Positions 1 through 7,949 are shown, counted from the first letter of the stretch. The stretch: 64,000 bases of DNA from Roseobacter sp. SK209-2-6 (GCF_000169455.1 NZ_AAYC01000001.1:124001-188000); one strand, 5' to 3'. The notes: generated by a model not told the origin, from the sequence alone. Program-made: numbers and translations.

Positions 1-93
1 AGGGAACTGTGGTTCTGCTGCGGCCTGCCGGGCAGCGGCGGCAACATCAAACAAGGTTCCGTAGGCGTCAAAAACACAAGTGGTAATAGGCAT
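1..93 (-). CDS. 2-haloacid dehalogenase (HAD type II), N-terminal fragment
   Basis: Only the first 31 codons lie in the window; the gene runs off the left edge. Translated from the ATG at 93 it begins MPITTCVFDAYGTLFDV, which carries HAD motif I (DxxGTLFD; the first Asp is the nucleophile) in the form DAYGTLFDV typical of L-2-haloacid dehalogenases and haloacetate dehalogenases. Such cytoplasmic enzymes replace the halogen of short 2-haloacids with hydroxyl. A purine-rich GGGGGATG stretch just before the start could serve as ribosome binding site. The rest of the protein cannot be judged, so a different HAD phosphatase is possible. Confidence 0.8.
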   Translation of the reverse strand, partial: MPITTCVFDAYGTLFDVAAAARQAAAEPQFP

Positions 94-281
94 GGCATCC
101 CCCTTGGCGGGGATCTTTTCACGGCCAAGGGAAGACTGCAAAGCGCGAAGTTGTGACTGATACAATTCTCTTGCGTCACCTCGCGACGGGTTCCTGCGTC
201 AAGAAGCCAAAGGTGGTACGGGTTTACACTGGCGGCAGGCGCTGTAGGGTGCTGACCTTTGATGGTTTGACTGGAGTTCAC

Positions 282-710
282 ATGACCGAGGTAAAAAACG
301 GAGATTCCGTCCGTATCCACTATACCGGAACTTTGAAGGATGGCTCTGTCTTCGACAGCTCTGAGGGGCGCGATCCTCTGGAGTTCACTGTCGGCTCTGG
401 ACAGGTGATTAAAGGCATGGACGCGGGCCTGCCGGGCATGGCTGTTGGAGATAAGAAGCGTCTGGAAATTCCCTGTGCCGATGCATATGGCCCGCTGAAC
501 CCAGAGGCGCGCCAGGCTATCCCCCGCGAAGGTATCCCGGAAGAGATCCCCCTGGAGCTGGGTACTCAGTTGCAGATGCAAAGCCCCGAAGGCCATGTGC
601 TGCCGGTCACTGTTGTTGAGGTAACGGAAGCCACCGTGACATTGGATGCAAATCACCCGCTCGCGGGCAAGGACCTCATCTTTGAGATCGAGCTGGTTTC
701 GATCGGATAA
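282..710 (+). CDS. FKBP-type peptidyl-prolyl cis-trans isomerase (SlyD-like)
   Basis: 142 residues. Residues about 1-70 and 115-142 make an FKBP fold (VRIHYTGTLKDGSVFDSS, then GQVIKGMDAGLPGMAVGDKK), with an inserted flap at about 70-120 as in SlyD and FkpB chaperone-isomerases. It should catalyse proline isomerisation and assist folding in the cytoplasm; no signal peptide is seen. The frame is open further upstream to 153, but that extension resembles no FKBP, so I start at 282. A SlyD metal-binding His-rich tail is absent, so it is closer to the short SlpA/SlyD forms. A hairpin terminator follows directly. Confidence 0.88.
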   Translation: MTEVKNGDSVRIHYTGTLKDGSVFDSSEGRDPLEFTVGSGQVIKGMDAGLPGMAVGDKKRLEIPCADAYGPLNPEARQAIPREGIPEEIPLELGTQLQMQSPEGHVLPVTVVEVTEATVTLDANHPLAGKDLIFEIELVSIG

Positions 711-715
711 ACTTC

Positions 716-746
716 AGTGCCAGCGCTCTTGAAGTGCTGGCACTTT
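716..746 (+). terminator. Rho-independent terminator after the FKBP gene
   Basis: AGTGCCAGC (716-724) pairs perfectly with GCTGGCACT (736-744) around an 11-nt loop, followed by a short T run, six bases after the isomerase stop codon. Confidence 0.7.
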
Positions 747-795
747 CCCGCGACGGCCTCTCTTTTTGCCCAATTGGTGATTTTTCTCCAATTCT

Positions 796-822
796 TGTCA
801 CAAACCTGGGCGGCTGTGCGTC
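796..822 (+). promoter_or_regulatory. ECF41-type promoter of the following sigma factor operon
   Basis: TGTCACA at 796-802 is followed after exactly 16 bases by CGTC at 819-822. This is the -35/-10 signature recognised by ECF41 sigma factors (TGTCACA-N16-CGTC). It lies 33 bases upstream of the start at 855 and the operon itself encodes an ECF41 protein, so positive autoregulation is the simplest reading. Seen: the motif and its spacing. Known: the ECF41 consensus. Inferred: that it is active. Confidence 0.8.
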
Positions 823-854
823 TTACCTTCAGACCAAGAGTTCTGGAGGTATTG

Positions 855-1241
855 ATGAATAGGGTCATTCTGGCAGGTGTTGGCGGTTACTCGCTTATAA
901 ACGCTGCATATATTTGGGTCGCAACCCAGCACTGGTACGCGAATGTGCCTGGTGTGCTGCAGACGGGCCCTTTGAACTTTCACTTCGCAAAAGATGTTGC
1001 TTTGGCTTTTCTCTCTAGCGGATTGGCCCTGATCTGGGCCGCGCGGCACGCGGATAGATCAGCCGCTGTTTGCGGGATGTCCTGGCTCTGTCTTCATGCC
1101 CTGTTTCACATTTGGATTTGGGTTCATCGCGGCCTCCCCGTTGATTTTATCGCGTTTACCAATCTTGCGGGCATTCAACTCCCTGCAGGGCTTGCGATTT
1201 GGGCTGCTATGCGCCTGCCCGCGCGGAGGGTTGAAGCATGA
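855..1241 (+). CDS. Small integral membrane protein in the ECF41 operon
   Basis: 128 residues with about four hydrophobic segments (roughly residues 1-21, 36-60, 68-90 and 96-120), so an inner-membrane protein. I choose the ATG at 855 because GGAGGT sits just before it and because longer starts would place the ECF41 promoter inside the coding sequence. The stop overlaps the next start by four bases (ATGA), indicating translational coupling with the AhpD-like gene. No enzyme family is recognised; the context suggests it is regulated by, or functionally tied to, the ECF41 sigma factor. Confidence 0.72.
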   Translation: MNRVILAGVGGYSLINAAYIWVATQHWYANVPGVLQTGPLNFHFAKDVALAFLSSGLALIWAARHADRSAAVCGMSWLCLHALFHIWIWVHRGLPVDFIAFTNLAGIQLPAGLAIWAAMRLPARRVEA

Positions 1242-1780
1242 TCAAGCACTTACTCCGAATGGGCATAAAGAAGTTCTCGGCGCGCTATTCCTATGATGCG
1301 AGCTACATGTCCCATGTTGTGGATCACTCGACTTCGGCGGGTCTCCGTCTGTTGGCCTTACCTCTTTATGGCCAGTTTCGTGGTCCTGAAAAGGCGCTGG
1401 GCATCTGGGCTGGCGCGGTTGTGGCCTCGACCATGGAAGGCGATTGTGGCCCATGCGTGCAGCTGGTTGTCGATATGGCCCTGGAAGCTGGCGTTCCGGC
1501 GGGACAAATTGAACTTTGTCTTCAGGGGAGGGCAGCGGAAGCTGGCCAGATGGGGTTGGGATTTCGCTTTGCCCAGGCTGCAATAGCTGATCTACCAGAG
1601 CTTGAGGCCCTGCGGCATGAGATCGAAAAAGGTTTTGGACCAGAAGCGGTGATCGCTGCGTCTTTTGCAGCCTCCAGCGGGCGGGTCTATCCTGTGCTCA
1701 AACGCGGGCTGGATTATGGTCATACCTGCAGCCGGGTGAGTATTGAAAACCGTATGATCGAGGTCGCGCATCAGACATGA
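1238..1780 (+). CDS. Carboxymuconolactone decarboxylase/AhpD-like protein
   Basis: 180 residues. The sequence EGDCGPCVQLVVDMA (Cys70 and Cys73) matches the CxxC of the AhpD/carboxymuconolactone decarboxylase fold, whose members act as small peroxidase-like or redox proteins; the usual His after the second Cys is replaced. The gene overlaps the membrane protein upstream and the sigma factor downstream by four bases each. ECF41 sigma factors are characteristically encoded beside a carboxymuconolactone decarboxylase, oxidoreductase or epimerase, so this is the expected partner and probable main target of the regulon. The physiological substrate is unknown. Confidence 0.82.
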   Translation: MIKHLLRMGIKKFSARYSYDASYMSHVVDHSTSAGLRLLALPLYGQFRGPEKALGIWAGAVVASTMEGDCGPCVQLVVDMALEAGVPAGQIELCLQGRAAEAGQMGLGFRFAQAAIADLPELEALRHEIEKGFGPEAVIAASFAASSGRVYPVLKRGLDYGHTCSRVSIENRMIEVAHQT

Positions 1781-2652
1781 ACATGCAGACAGACATATTT
1801 GAGGCTGAGCGCTGCAAGCTCACCTCCCTGTGCTATCGAATGCTGGGGGAGAGGTCCGGGGCTGAAGACGCGGTTCAGGAAACCTGGCTTAGATGGGCGG
1901 CGGCTGACAGGGCGCAGATCCGAAACCCATCGGCCTGGCTGCGGCGTGTCGCCACCAATATTGCGATAGATACTCTGCGGGCCGCACAAAACCGGCGCGA
2001 AATCTACGTGGGCCCTTGGTTGCCGGAACCCTTGATGCAGGATGGACCCCAGGAAATCGTGCCGCATTTCGAGCTGGCGCAAGAATGTGAGCTGGCCCTG
2101 CTCTGGGCGATGGAACGGTTGAACGAGAGGGAGCGCGCGGCCTTTATTCTGCGCGAGGCCTTTGATGCGGGCTATGACGAAATCGCCGAGACCCTGGAAA
2201 CCACGCCAGCGGCCTGCCGCCAGCTTGTCAGCCGATCTCAAAAGAAACTGCAGGAAACCGGGCCGCGTTTTGACGCCTCAGCGGAGGAGGTCGCAGCCTT
2301 GAGTGAGCGCTTCTTCATGGCGGTCATGGCAGAGAACTATGAGGCGGCCTTTGAGATCCTGACCCCTGATACAATTGCGATTTCCGATGGTGGTGCGCGC
2401 AGGCGGGCTGCGCGGCGTCCGCTGGTTGGCGGCGCAGAGATCCTGCAAGTCTTCCAGGCTCTTCATGAGAAAGCAAAGAAGGAGCAGGGTTGGTCGAACC
2501 GTGTTGGGATAGTCAACGGCAAGCCCTCATTGCTGAGGTATCGCTTTGAGGTGCTCGACTCTGTTACCACCCTGGCACCGGGGGAGGACGGAAGAATTGC
2601 CTGGATCTATATCCAACGTAACCCGGATAAGCTGGGACTGTCGGATCAATAG
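1777..2652 (+). CDS. ECF41-family RNA polymerase sigma factor with SnoaL-like C-terminal domain
   Basis: 291 residues: sigma region 2 at about 8-75, region 4 at about 105-160, and a C-terminal NTF2/SnoaL-like domain at about 170-288. All three ECF41 signatures are present: WLPEP at 81-85 in the linker, DGGAR at 204-208 (usual DGGGR) and NPDKL at 282-286 at the very end. In this group there is no separate anti-sigma factor; the fused domain controls activity instead. It directs RNA polymerase to promoters such as the one at 796-822 upstream of its own operon. The trigger signal is unknown. Confidence 0.93.
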   Translation: MNMQTDIFEAERCKLTSLCYRMLGERSGAEDAVQETWLRWAAADRAQIRNPSAWLRRVATNIAIDTLRAAQNRREIYVGPWLPEPLMQDGPQEIVPHFELAQECELALLWAMERLNERERAAFILREAFDAGYDEIAETLETTPAACRQLVSRSQKKLQETGPRFDASAEEVAALSERFFMAVMAENYEAAFEILTPDTIAISDGGARRRAARRPLVGGAEILQVFQALHEKAKKEQGWSNRVGIVNGKPSLLRYRFEVLDSVTTLAPGEDGRIAWIYIQRNPDKLGLSDQ

Positions 2653-2727
2653 AAAGCAATGGATGGCACAGATAGGCCTGTTGTCGTCCAATCCTCCACT
2701 AGGCCGTAAGAGGAAAACTGATAGAAC

Positions 2728-2755
2728 AAAAAAACGGGCGCCAAATGGCGCCCGT
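2728..2755 (-). terminator. Terminator of fabI
   Basis: ACGGGCGCC (2734-2742) and GGCGCCCGT (2747-2755) form a 9-bp hairpin with an AAAT loop; read on the minus strand it ends in a run of Ts (complement of 2728-2734), right after the fabI stop codon. Confidence 0.85.
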
Positions 2756-2778
2756 GAATGACGTGCACTGGTCAAGGC

Positions 2779-3567
2779 CTAGAGATGCTCTTGCTGTGGC
2801 ATACCCAGGACATGGAACCCGCCGTCAACCCGAATGACCTCACCTGTGGTGAAAGCACCGGCGTCGGATGCCAGATAAACCGCTGTACCACCCACCGCTT
2901 CCAGCGTTGCATTTGAACGCAGCGGGGAGTTCTGTTCCGTATGCTTATAGGTCTTGCGGGCGCCACCGATTGCTGCACCGGCCAAGGTTTTCATCGGGCC
3001 GGGAGAAATCGCATTGACGCGAATACCTTCTGGCCCCAGGTCATTCGCCAGATAGCGCGTCGTGCTTTCCAGGGCTGCCTTGGCCACACCCATCACATTG
3101 TAGTTGGGGGTCACCCGGTTAGAGCCGCCATAGGTCAAGGTCAGCAGGGTGCCGCCATTTTCCTTCATCATCGGGTGGGCACGGCGCGCCACTTCGATGA
3201 AGGAATAGGCGGAGATGTCCATCGAGTTCTTGAAATTGGCCCGGCTGGTGTCAAGGAAACGGCCGGTTAGTTCGGACTTGTCCGAATAGGCAATGGCGTG
3301 GACTACAAAATCAAGACGGTCCCAGCGCGCGTTGAGCTGCTCAAAGGCCGTATCGAGAGAGGCGTCATCGGTGACATCCACGTCAACCATGAAGTCGCTG
3401 CCTACGCTGGACGCCAAGGGCTCCAGCCTTTTGCCAAAGGCCTCGCCCTGGTAGGTGAAAGCCAGCTCTGCGCCTGCCTCCGCCATGGCTTTGGCGATGC
3501 CCCAGGCGATGGAGCGTTCGTTGGCGACGCCCATGATCAGGCCCCGCTTGCCGGTAAGTGCAGTCAT
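2779..3567 (-). CDS. fabI: Enoyl-[acyl-carrier-protein] reductase (NADH)
   Basis: 262 residues, normal FabI length. Short-chain dehydrogenase fold with the FabI-type nucleotide loop (GVANERSIAWGIA), and the active-site pair Tyr156 and Lys163 in YNVMGVAK (spacing Y-x6-K, diagnostic for FabI rather than ordinary SDRs); Tyr146 is the second conserved tyrosine. It reduces trans-2-enoyl-ACP in the last step of each fatty acid elongation cycle in the cytoplasm. fabB and fabA lie upstream on the same strand but are separated by other genes and terminators, and fabI has its own candidate promoter. This is the classical triclosan target enzyme. Confidence 0.95.
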   Translation of the reverse strand: MTALTGKRGLIMGVANERSIAWGIAKAMAEAGAELAFTYQGEAFGKRLEPLASSVGSDFMVDVDVTDDASLDTAFEQLNARWDRLDFVVHAIAYSDKSELTGRFLDTSRANFKNSMDISAYSFIEVARRAHPMMKENGGTLLTLTYGGSNRVTPNYNVMGVAKAALESTTRYLANDLGPEGIRVNAISPGPMKTLAGAAIGGARKTYKHTEQNSPLRSNATLEAVGGTAVYLASDAGAFTTGEVIRVDGGFHVLGMPQQEHL

Positions 3568-3593
3568 GGTATTCCCTCGAAAAATTTGCCGCT

Positions 3594-3622
3594 GGATAGG
3601 CCTTTTCGCCCTTATTCGTCAA
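3594..3622 (-). promoter_or_regulatory. Candidate sigma-70 promoter of fabI
   Basis: On the minus strand TTGACG (3622-3617) and CTATCC (3599-3594) are separated by 17 bases, 27 bases before the fabI start codon. It overlaps the last codons of the upstream MarR-type gene, so fabI can be expressed independently of it. Confidence 0.5.
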
Positions 3623-4019
3623 GGTTTCGCCGATCATCCAGAAAACGCCCCAATCTGGTGAGGTCTTCCGCAAAGCGCCGCAGGCCCTCTTTGGGCCAGC
3701 TTTTGAGAAATGCTCTAAGCTCAGGCAGCGCCGCCCGCTGAACTATTTGCAGGTGTTGATACCCGGCTGCTGTGACCTGGGCGCTTTTGCTTATGCGGAC
3801 TTCTTTGTCTGGGATTATCGTAACCCAGCCGGCCTCTTCAAACCTTGCCAGCATCTTGGTGACTGCGAGCTGGCCGGATTGCACGGCGCGGGCAATGTCG
3901 GTCACCCTTTGCGGCTGCCGCAGCCGTGCCAGATGCGACAGGACTTCCAATTGAGCAGGGGTGAGGCCGTTCTTGGCAAGCCTCTGCTGCAAGGAGAGTC
4001 TGGAAGAGCTGCGATGCAA
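3612..4019 (-). CDS. MarR-family transcriptional regulator
   Basis: 135 residues. A winged helix-turn-helix is visible at about 19-90 (LTPAQLEVLSHLARL, then VTDIARAVQSGQLAVTKMLARFEEAGWVTIIPD), the pattern of MarR proteins, with a helical dimerisation tail. It is likely a DNA-binding repressor responding to a small molecule. The fabI promoter lies within its 3' end. An obvious regulated target is the divergent membrane protein gene at 4112, which is itself broken here. Confidence 0.75.
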   Translation of the reverse strand: MHRSSSRLSLQQRLAKNGLTPAQLEVLSHLARLRQPQRVTDIARAVQSGQLAVTKMLARFEEAGWVTIIPDKEVRISKSAQVTAAGYQHLQIVQRAALPELRAFLKSWPKEGLRRFAEDLTRLGRFLDDRRNLDE

Positions 4020-4111
4020 TCCCGAAGCGGGTGACGCACTCTATGAATTCGGGGGCAGCTCTCATTGGGGCCCTTATATTTCATTCCTGGGAATGTAAGG
4101 GGATTCGTTTG

Positions 4112-4597
4112 ATGAGTGTGAGCAAGTTGATGTCGCTGCCGGTCTGGACTCACCGCATTGCTGCCTTGGCCTCCCTCGGCGTGATGCGGCTGGTGCAGAT
4201 ACGTCTGGATGGGCTTTATGCCGCCAGCGGTCATCCGGCGGACTATGCCACTGGGCAAACCACTTTTGATGCCGCCCGCGTCAAGGAGCTCTATGCCCAT
4301 ATGCTCGATCTCGGCACATTGGTTGCCCGCACCAGGCAGCCGGGCTCCTGAGGGCGGCGGCTTGGTTTTGCGGCAGCAGGCTTTGCGGTCGCGGGGGCAG
4401 TGCTGGAGGCCTGCGAGAATCTGGTTTCCTTTGTCATGCTAGCCAATCCGCTGGAGTTCGCCGATTGGCTGGCACTGGTTTACTCGGGCTTCGCAGCCGC
4501 AAAATTTGCCTCAATGGCGTTTTCAACGCTGCTGGTTCTGGTTAGCTTGGCGGTTTCTGGCGTCGGCCGCATGACCGGGCGGCCCGCGCTGGGATAA
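4112..4597 (+). pseudogene. Membrane protein gene interrupted by an in-frame TGA
   Basis: Reading from the ATG at 4112 (AAGGGG eight bases upstream) gives 79 codons to a TGA at 4349-4351; the same frame then continues open to 4597 with two clear hydrophobic segments (LGFAAAGFAVAGAVLEACEN; ALVYSGFAAAKFASMAFSTL). The two halves read as a single four-segment membrane protein of about 160 residues. The sequence around the stop looks less natural than the flanks, so paired indels rather than a single substitution may be responsible. Family not recognised. It is divergent from the MarR regulator. Confidence 0.55.
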
Positions 4598-4621
4598 AGG
4601 CCGGGTGAGCGCCGAAAAAGA

Positions 4622-4654
4622 AAAGGCCCGGACCTGCTTCAGGTCCGGGCCTTT
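4622..4654. terminator. Bidirectional terminator between fabB and the broken membrane gene
   Basis: AAAGGCCCGGACCT (4622-4635) and AGGTCCGGGCCTTT (4641-4654) form a 14-bp perfect hairpin with a 5-nt loop, A-rich on one side and T-rich on the other, so it can stop both the convergent transcripts. Confidence 0.9.
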
Positions 4655-4677
4655 CTGTTAGAATGGGTCGGCTGATA

Positions 4678-5907
4678 TCAGCCTTGGTATTTCGACAGGA
4701 CCATCGAGCCATTGGTGCCGCCAAAGCCAAAGCTGTTGGTCATGACGCTGTCGAGGCCGGCATCCGGAACAAATTCGGTGGCCACTTCGCCCGGCTCGAT
4801 GCCTTCGGCCAGGGTCTCGACATTGATCGAGGGGGTGATGAAGTCGTTATCCAGCATCAGGAGGCAGAAGATCGCCTCCAGCGCGCCTGCAGCGCCCTGG
4901 GCGTGGCCGGTCATCGATTTGGTCGAAGAGATCGGCGGCACATTGCCTGCGCCGAAGACACGGCGGGCCGCTTCGACTTCGCCCACATCGCCGACCGGGG
5001 TCGAGGTGCCGTGGGCATTGATATAGCTCACCTTGCGGCCCTCTGGCAGAGTCGAAAGCGCCAGGCGCATCGCCCGCTCTCCGCCTTCACCGGACGGAGC
5101 CACCATGTCGTGGCCATCGGAGGTGGCGGCAAAGCCGGTCACCTCGGCATAGATCTTGGCGCCGCGGGCCAGGGCGTGCTCCAGATCTTCCAGCACCACG
5201 ATGCCTCCGCCACCAGAGATGACAAAACCGTCGCGATCCTGATCAAAGGCGCGGCTGGCTTTGGTCGGGTCATCGTTCTTCTTCGAGGACATCGCGCCCA
5301 TCGCATCGAACAGGCAGGAGAGGGTCCAGTCCAGCTCCTCGCCGCCGCCGGCAAACATCACGTCCTGCTTGCCCATCATGATCTGCTCGGCCGCATTGCC
5401 GATGCAGTGCAGCGAGGTGGAGCAGGCCGAGGTGATCGAATAGTTGATGCCCTTGATCTTGAAGGCGGTCGCCAGGTTGGCGGAAATTGTCGAAGACATG
5501 CATTTCGGCACCGCAAAAGGTCCGATACGCTTGGTCGCGCCGGTTTTTGCCACCACCTGGTGGGCCGTCAGCATGGCGCTGGTCGAGGGGCCGCCGGAGC
5601 CTGCAACCAGGCCGGTACGGGTGTTGACCACCTGCTCTTCGGTAAGGCCGGAGTCTGCAATGGCTTGGCTCATGGCGATATGGGCATAGGCTGCACCATC
5701 CCCCATGAAACGCAGCGCACGTTTATCGACATGCTCTTTGATGTCGATCTTTAGCGTGCCCGCCACCTGGCTGCGAAAACCATGTTCGGTCATCTCCGGG
5801 CTTGCTTCGATGCCGGATTTTCCAGCCTTCAGCGAGGCGATGACTTCTTCAGCATTGTTGCCGATGGAGGAGACAATCCCCAGACCGGTGACGACGACAC
5901 GACGCAT
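4678..5907 (-). CDS. fabB: 3-oxoacyl-[acyl-carrier-protein] synthase I
   Basis: 409 residues, FabB length. Thiolase-fold condensing enzyme with Cys162 in TSACSTSLHCIG, His299 in NAHGTSTPVGD and His335 in SMTGHAQGAAGA, the Cys-His-His triad of elongation synthases. FabB extends the cis-3-enoyl intermediates made by FabA and is required for unsaturated fatty acids. The assignment to FabB rather than FabF rests on length, sequence style and the fabA neighbour. On the minus strand between fabA and fabI; a strong terminator follows. Confidence 0.93.
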   Translation of the reverse strand: MRRVVVTGLGIVSSIGNNAEEVIASLKAGKSGIEASPEMTEHGFRSQVAGTLKIDIKEHVDKRALRFMGDGAAYAHIAMSQAIADSGLTEEQVVNTRTGLVAGSGGPSTSAMLTAHQVVAKTGATKRIGPFAVPKCMSSTISANLATAFKIKGINYSITSACSTSLHCIGNAAEQIMMGKQDVMFAGGGEELDWTLSCLFDAMGAMSSKKNDDPTKASRAFDQDRDGFVISGGGGIVVLEDLEHALARGAKIYAEVTGFAATSDGHDMVAPSGEGGERAMRLALSTLPEGRKVSYINAHGTSTPVGDVGEVEAARRVFGAGNVPPISSTKSMTGHAQGAAGALEAIFCLLMLDNDFITPSINVETLAEGIEPGEVATEFVPDAGLDSVMTNSFGFGGTNGSMVLSKYQG

Positions 5908-6126
5908 ACGTGCACTCCCTTATTTGCTTAAGCCTTAGTATGCATTGCGGGGAAGGGGTGCAAGAAGGATTGGATCTGCCCTAAACAGGGGCGCTTGAAC
6001 TGTTGCAATCCGGAATTTTGAGCAACGCCTGAATGCTCAAGCCGAGACGACCGAGGTTGCTGACCAGTTTTACCTGCGCTGCCATGGCTTTGTTCCATTT
6101 CGCTGGCGGGCGGTGGCGGCCAAGAC

Positions 6127-6621
6127 CTAAGCTTCCCGGCAGGTCCCCGCGGAGCAAAAATAGATCACTAAACTGAGCTGCCTGGTCTGCAGCCAATAGA
6201 ATGTCATTGCAGATTGAGTGACGGGGCTGGTCCCGGTTATGCGTTTAGGGCTAAGAAAATTTTCTTCCCCGGCAATATCGTCAAGCCTGTCCATGATTTT
6301 GAAAGACAAATGGGATCGAAGATCGCTGGCTTGGCTCGGGTTTTCTATATGAGGGGCAATCAGAAGGTGTGTTTTGATGTCTTTCCCTAGTTGTCCAAAG
6401 GTGCCCGGGAAGGTGGCGTCAATATTCAGATCCAAGTTGGGAAGCTGTTCAAAACTGGATTTTAATTCCGCAAGGAGCTCATCTTCAGTTTGAGCATCTA
6501 TGGAGAAGGCAGAGGCTAAATTCGAACGCTGGTCTTTGTTCAAGAAGCTAAGACCTTCCAAAAAACCGCCCAAAGAAGCGATGTGCGAATTCGAATCTGC
6601 TTGGGGGGAGGCGTTTTTCAT
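6127..6621 (-). CDS. Hypothetical protein between fabB and the NTF2-like gene
   Basis: 164 codons. The first about 140 residues look like a soluble helical protein (for example LGGFLEGLSFLNKDQRSN and ELLAELKSSFEQLPNLDL); the last 20 (after TFYWLQ) look atypical. A second minus-strand frame, 6196 down to 5981, overlaps the end and continues 60 residues, so a frameshifted 3' end is possible. There is no good ribosome binding site before the ATG. No family recognised, no signal peptide. Base composition is more AT-rich than its neighbours, which fits an acquired gene. Confidence 0.5.
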   Translation of the reverse strand: MKNASPQADSNSHIASLGGFLEGLSFLNKDQRSNLASAFSIDAQTEDELLAELKSSFEQLPNLDLNIDATFPGTFGQLGKDIKTHLLIAPHIENPSQASDLRSHLSFKIMDRLDDIAGEENFLSPKRITGTSPVTQSAMTFYWLQTRQLSLVIYFCSAGTCREA

Positions 6622-6683
6622 CTCGAGACTTTAGAGTCGAGTGCAGCCCGCAGCAAGTTCATGCGAAGTGAGGCTAACAAAGA

Positions 6684-6705
6684 AAAGAGGCCCAAAGGCC
6701 TCTTT
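6684..6705 (-). terminator. Terminator after the NTF2-like gene
   Basis: AAAGAGGCC (6684-6692) and GGCCTCTTT (6697-6705) form a 9-bp hairpin with a 4-nt loop, T-rich at the 3' end on the minus strand, shortly after the stop codon of the gene at 6737. Confidence 0.8.
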
Positions 6706-6736
6706 CACAGCAAACGCTTCAGATAGGAGCAGCTTG

Positions 6737-7210
6737 TTACCCTGCAAACGGCAGCGACGAGTGGTGCAGCACGATGCGCAGGGTGCCTTCGGCGTCTTTT
6801 TTGTAGCCAAAGCTCTTGTCGACCTTGGTCACATTGCCGTCCTTGTCGGTCATGATCACCCAGCCCATCCACATGGCAACATCGCCTTCGATGAAGCTGG
6901 CGGAGGTTTCAGAGGTCACATGCCGCCAGCCCTTGATGCCAAAGCCGCCGTCCTTGGGGTAGTCATCGTCGTGGCCGACGAAATAGGACAGCCCGCCCTT
7001 GCGGGTAGGGCGGAAGGTTTTCTCGCCGCCGGAGAGCGTGGGTTTGAACAGAACCGGGCCCATGTTGTAGCCATAGGCCGCGTCCAGCACGCCTCCGGCC
7101 ACCTCGCGGGCGGAGGTGATGCCGCCCTCTTCATAGGCTTTGGCGATTTCAATCAGGGCATCGCCCCAAGCGACGCGGGCCGCGTCCAGTTCAGCTTCGG
7201 TGATCGGCAT
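6737..7210 (-). CDS. NTF2-like (CaMKII association-domain/SnoaL-type) protein
   Basis: 157 residues. An N-terminal helix (EAELDAARVAWGDALIEIAK) followed by strands and the C-terminal signature RIVLHHSSLPF closely resembles the CaMKII association-domain-like NTF2 family, where that motif is nearly invariant. The fold forms small dimeric barrels used as enzymes or binding domains; the substrate is unknown. It lies 86 bases after fabA on the same strand and could be co-transcribed with it; a terminator closes the pair. Older annotations sometimes label relatives phosphoribosyl-AMP cyclohydrolase, which I do not support because the motifs are absent. Confidence 0.7.
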   Translation of the reverse strand: MPITEAELDAARVAWGDALIEIAKAYEEGGITSAREVAGGVLDAAYGYNMGPVLFKPTLSGGEKTFRPTRKGGLSYFVGHDDDYPKDGGFGIKGWRHVTSETSASFIEGDVAMWMGWVIMTDKDGNVTKVDKSFGYKKDAEGTLRIVLHHSSLPFAG

Positions 7211-7295
7211 AGGGACTCTCCCTCGAAAATCCGTCGTGTTAGAGAGGCCCGGAAGCCCCTGGTCGTTTTGGTGTCACAACAAAGGCCGGTTCCGA

Positions 7296-7805
7296 TTAGG
7301 CCTCGGACAGTACGACCTTCATATCCTTGACGTCATAGATCATTTCGCCATCGGCCTCCACGATACCATCTGCCACACCCATGGTGAGGCGGCGGGTCTG
7401 GATCGCTTTCTTGAAATCGATCTTATAGGTCAGCATCTTACGGTCAGGACGAACCATACCGGTGAGTTTGACTTCACCGACGCCGACGGCCATGCCGCGC
7501 CCCTGCCAGCCGCGCCAGCCGAGGTTGAAGCCGGTCAATTGCCACAGGCCATCCAGGCCAAGGCAGCCGGGCATGATCGGATTGCCGGGGAAGTGGCAGT
7601 CAAAGAACCACAGATCCGGTGTAATATCGAATTCTGCAAGCACATGACCTTTGCCATGAGCGCCGCCATCCCCACTGATTTCAGTGATGCGATCCATCAT
7701 TAGCATTGGCGGTGCTGGGAGTTGGGCATTGCCTGGCCCAAAGAGCTCTCCACGTGCACATTTCAGCAAGTCGTCTTTGTCAAAGCTGCTGGGGTAATCG
7801 GCCAT
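7296..7805 (-). CDS. fabA: 3-hydroxydecanoyl-[acyl-carrier-protein] dehydratase/isomerase
   Basis: 169 residues, FabA length. Hot-dog fold with catalytic His71 in [12 protein letters not shown] and Asp85 in [11 protein letters not shown], the FabA signature; the Asp (instead of Glu) distinguishes FabA from FabZ. The enzyme dehydrates 3-hydroxydecanoyl-ACP and isomerises the double bond, the branch point to unsaturated fatty acids, in partnership with FabB at 4678. AGGAGG lies nine bases before the start. It is divergent from irr, a common arrangement in Rhodobacterales. Confidence 0.95.
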   Translation of the reverse strand: MADYPSSFDKDDLLKCARGELFGPGNAQLPAPPMLMMDRITEISGDGGAHGKGHVLAEFDITPDLWFFDCHFPGNPIMPGCLGLDGLWQLTGFNLGWRGWQGRGMAVGVGEVKLTGMVRPDRKMLTYKIDFKKAIQTRRLTMGVADGIVEADGEMIYDVKDMKVVLSEA

Positions 7806-7949
7806 GCTGGCACGCCTCCTGCCTGAAGTATCCTAGATTTCCGCTTCCTGTAACACCTGCGCTGAGGGTCCTGCAAGATATGGAGGAGGCCAAAACAAAG
7901 AGAAACTATCGCATATCCTTTGCACTTAGGAGGGAATCTGTTTGATAAA

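Noticed and set aside
4663-5754. 363-codon open frame on the plus strand opposite fabB
   Set aside because: It is the antisense shadow of a high-GC, clearly functional fabB. Composition is His/Arg/Gly rich and no family is recognisable.
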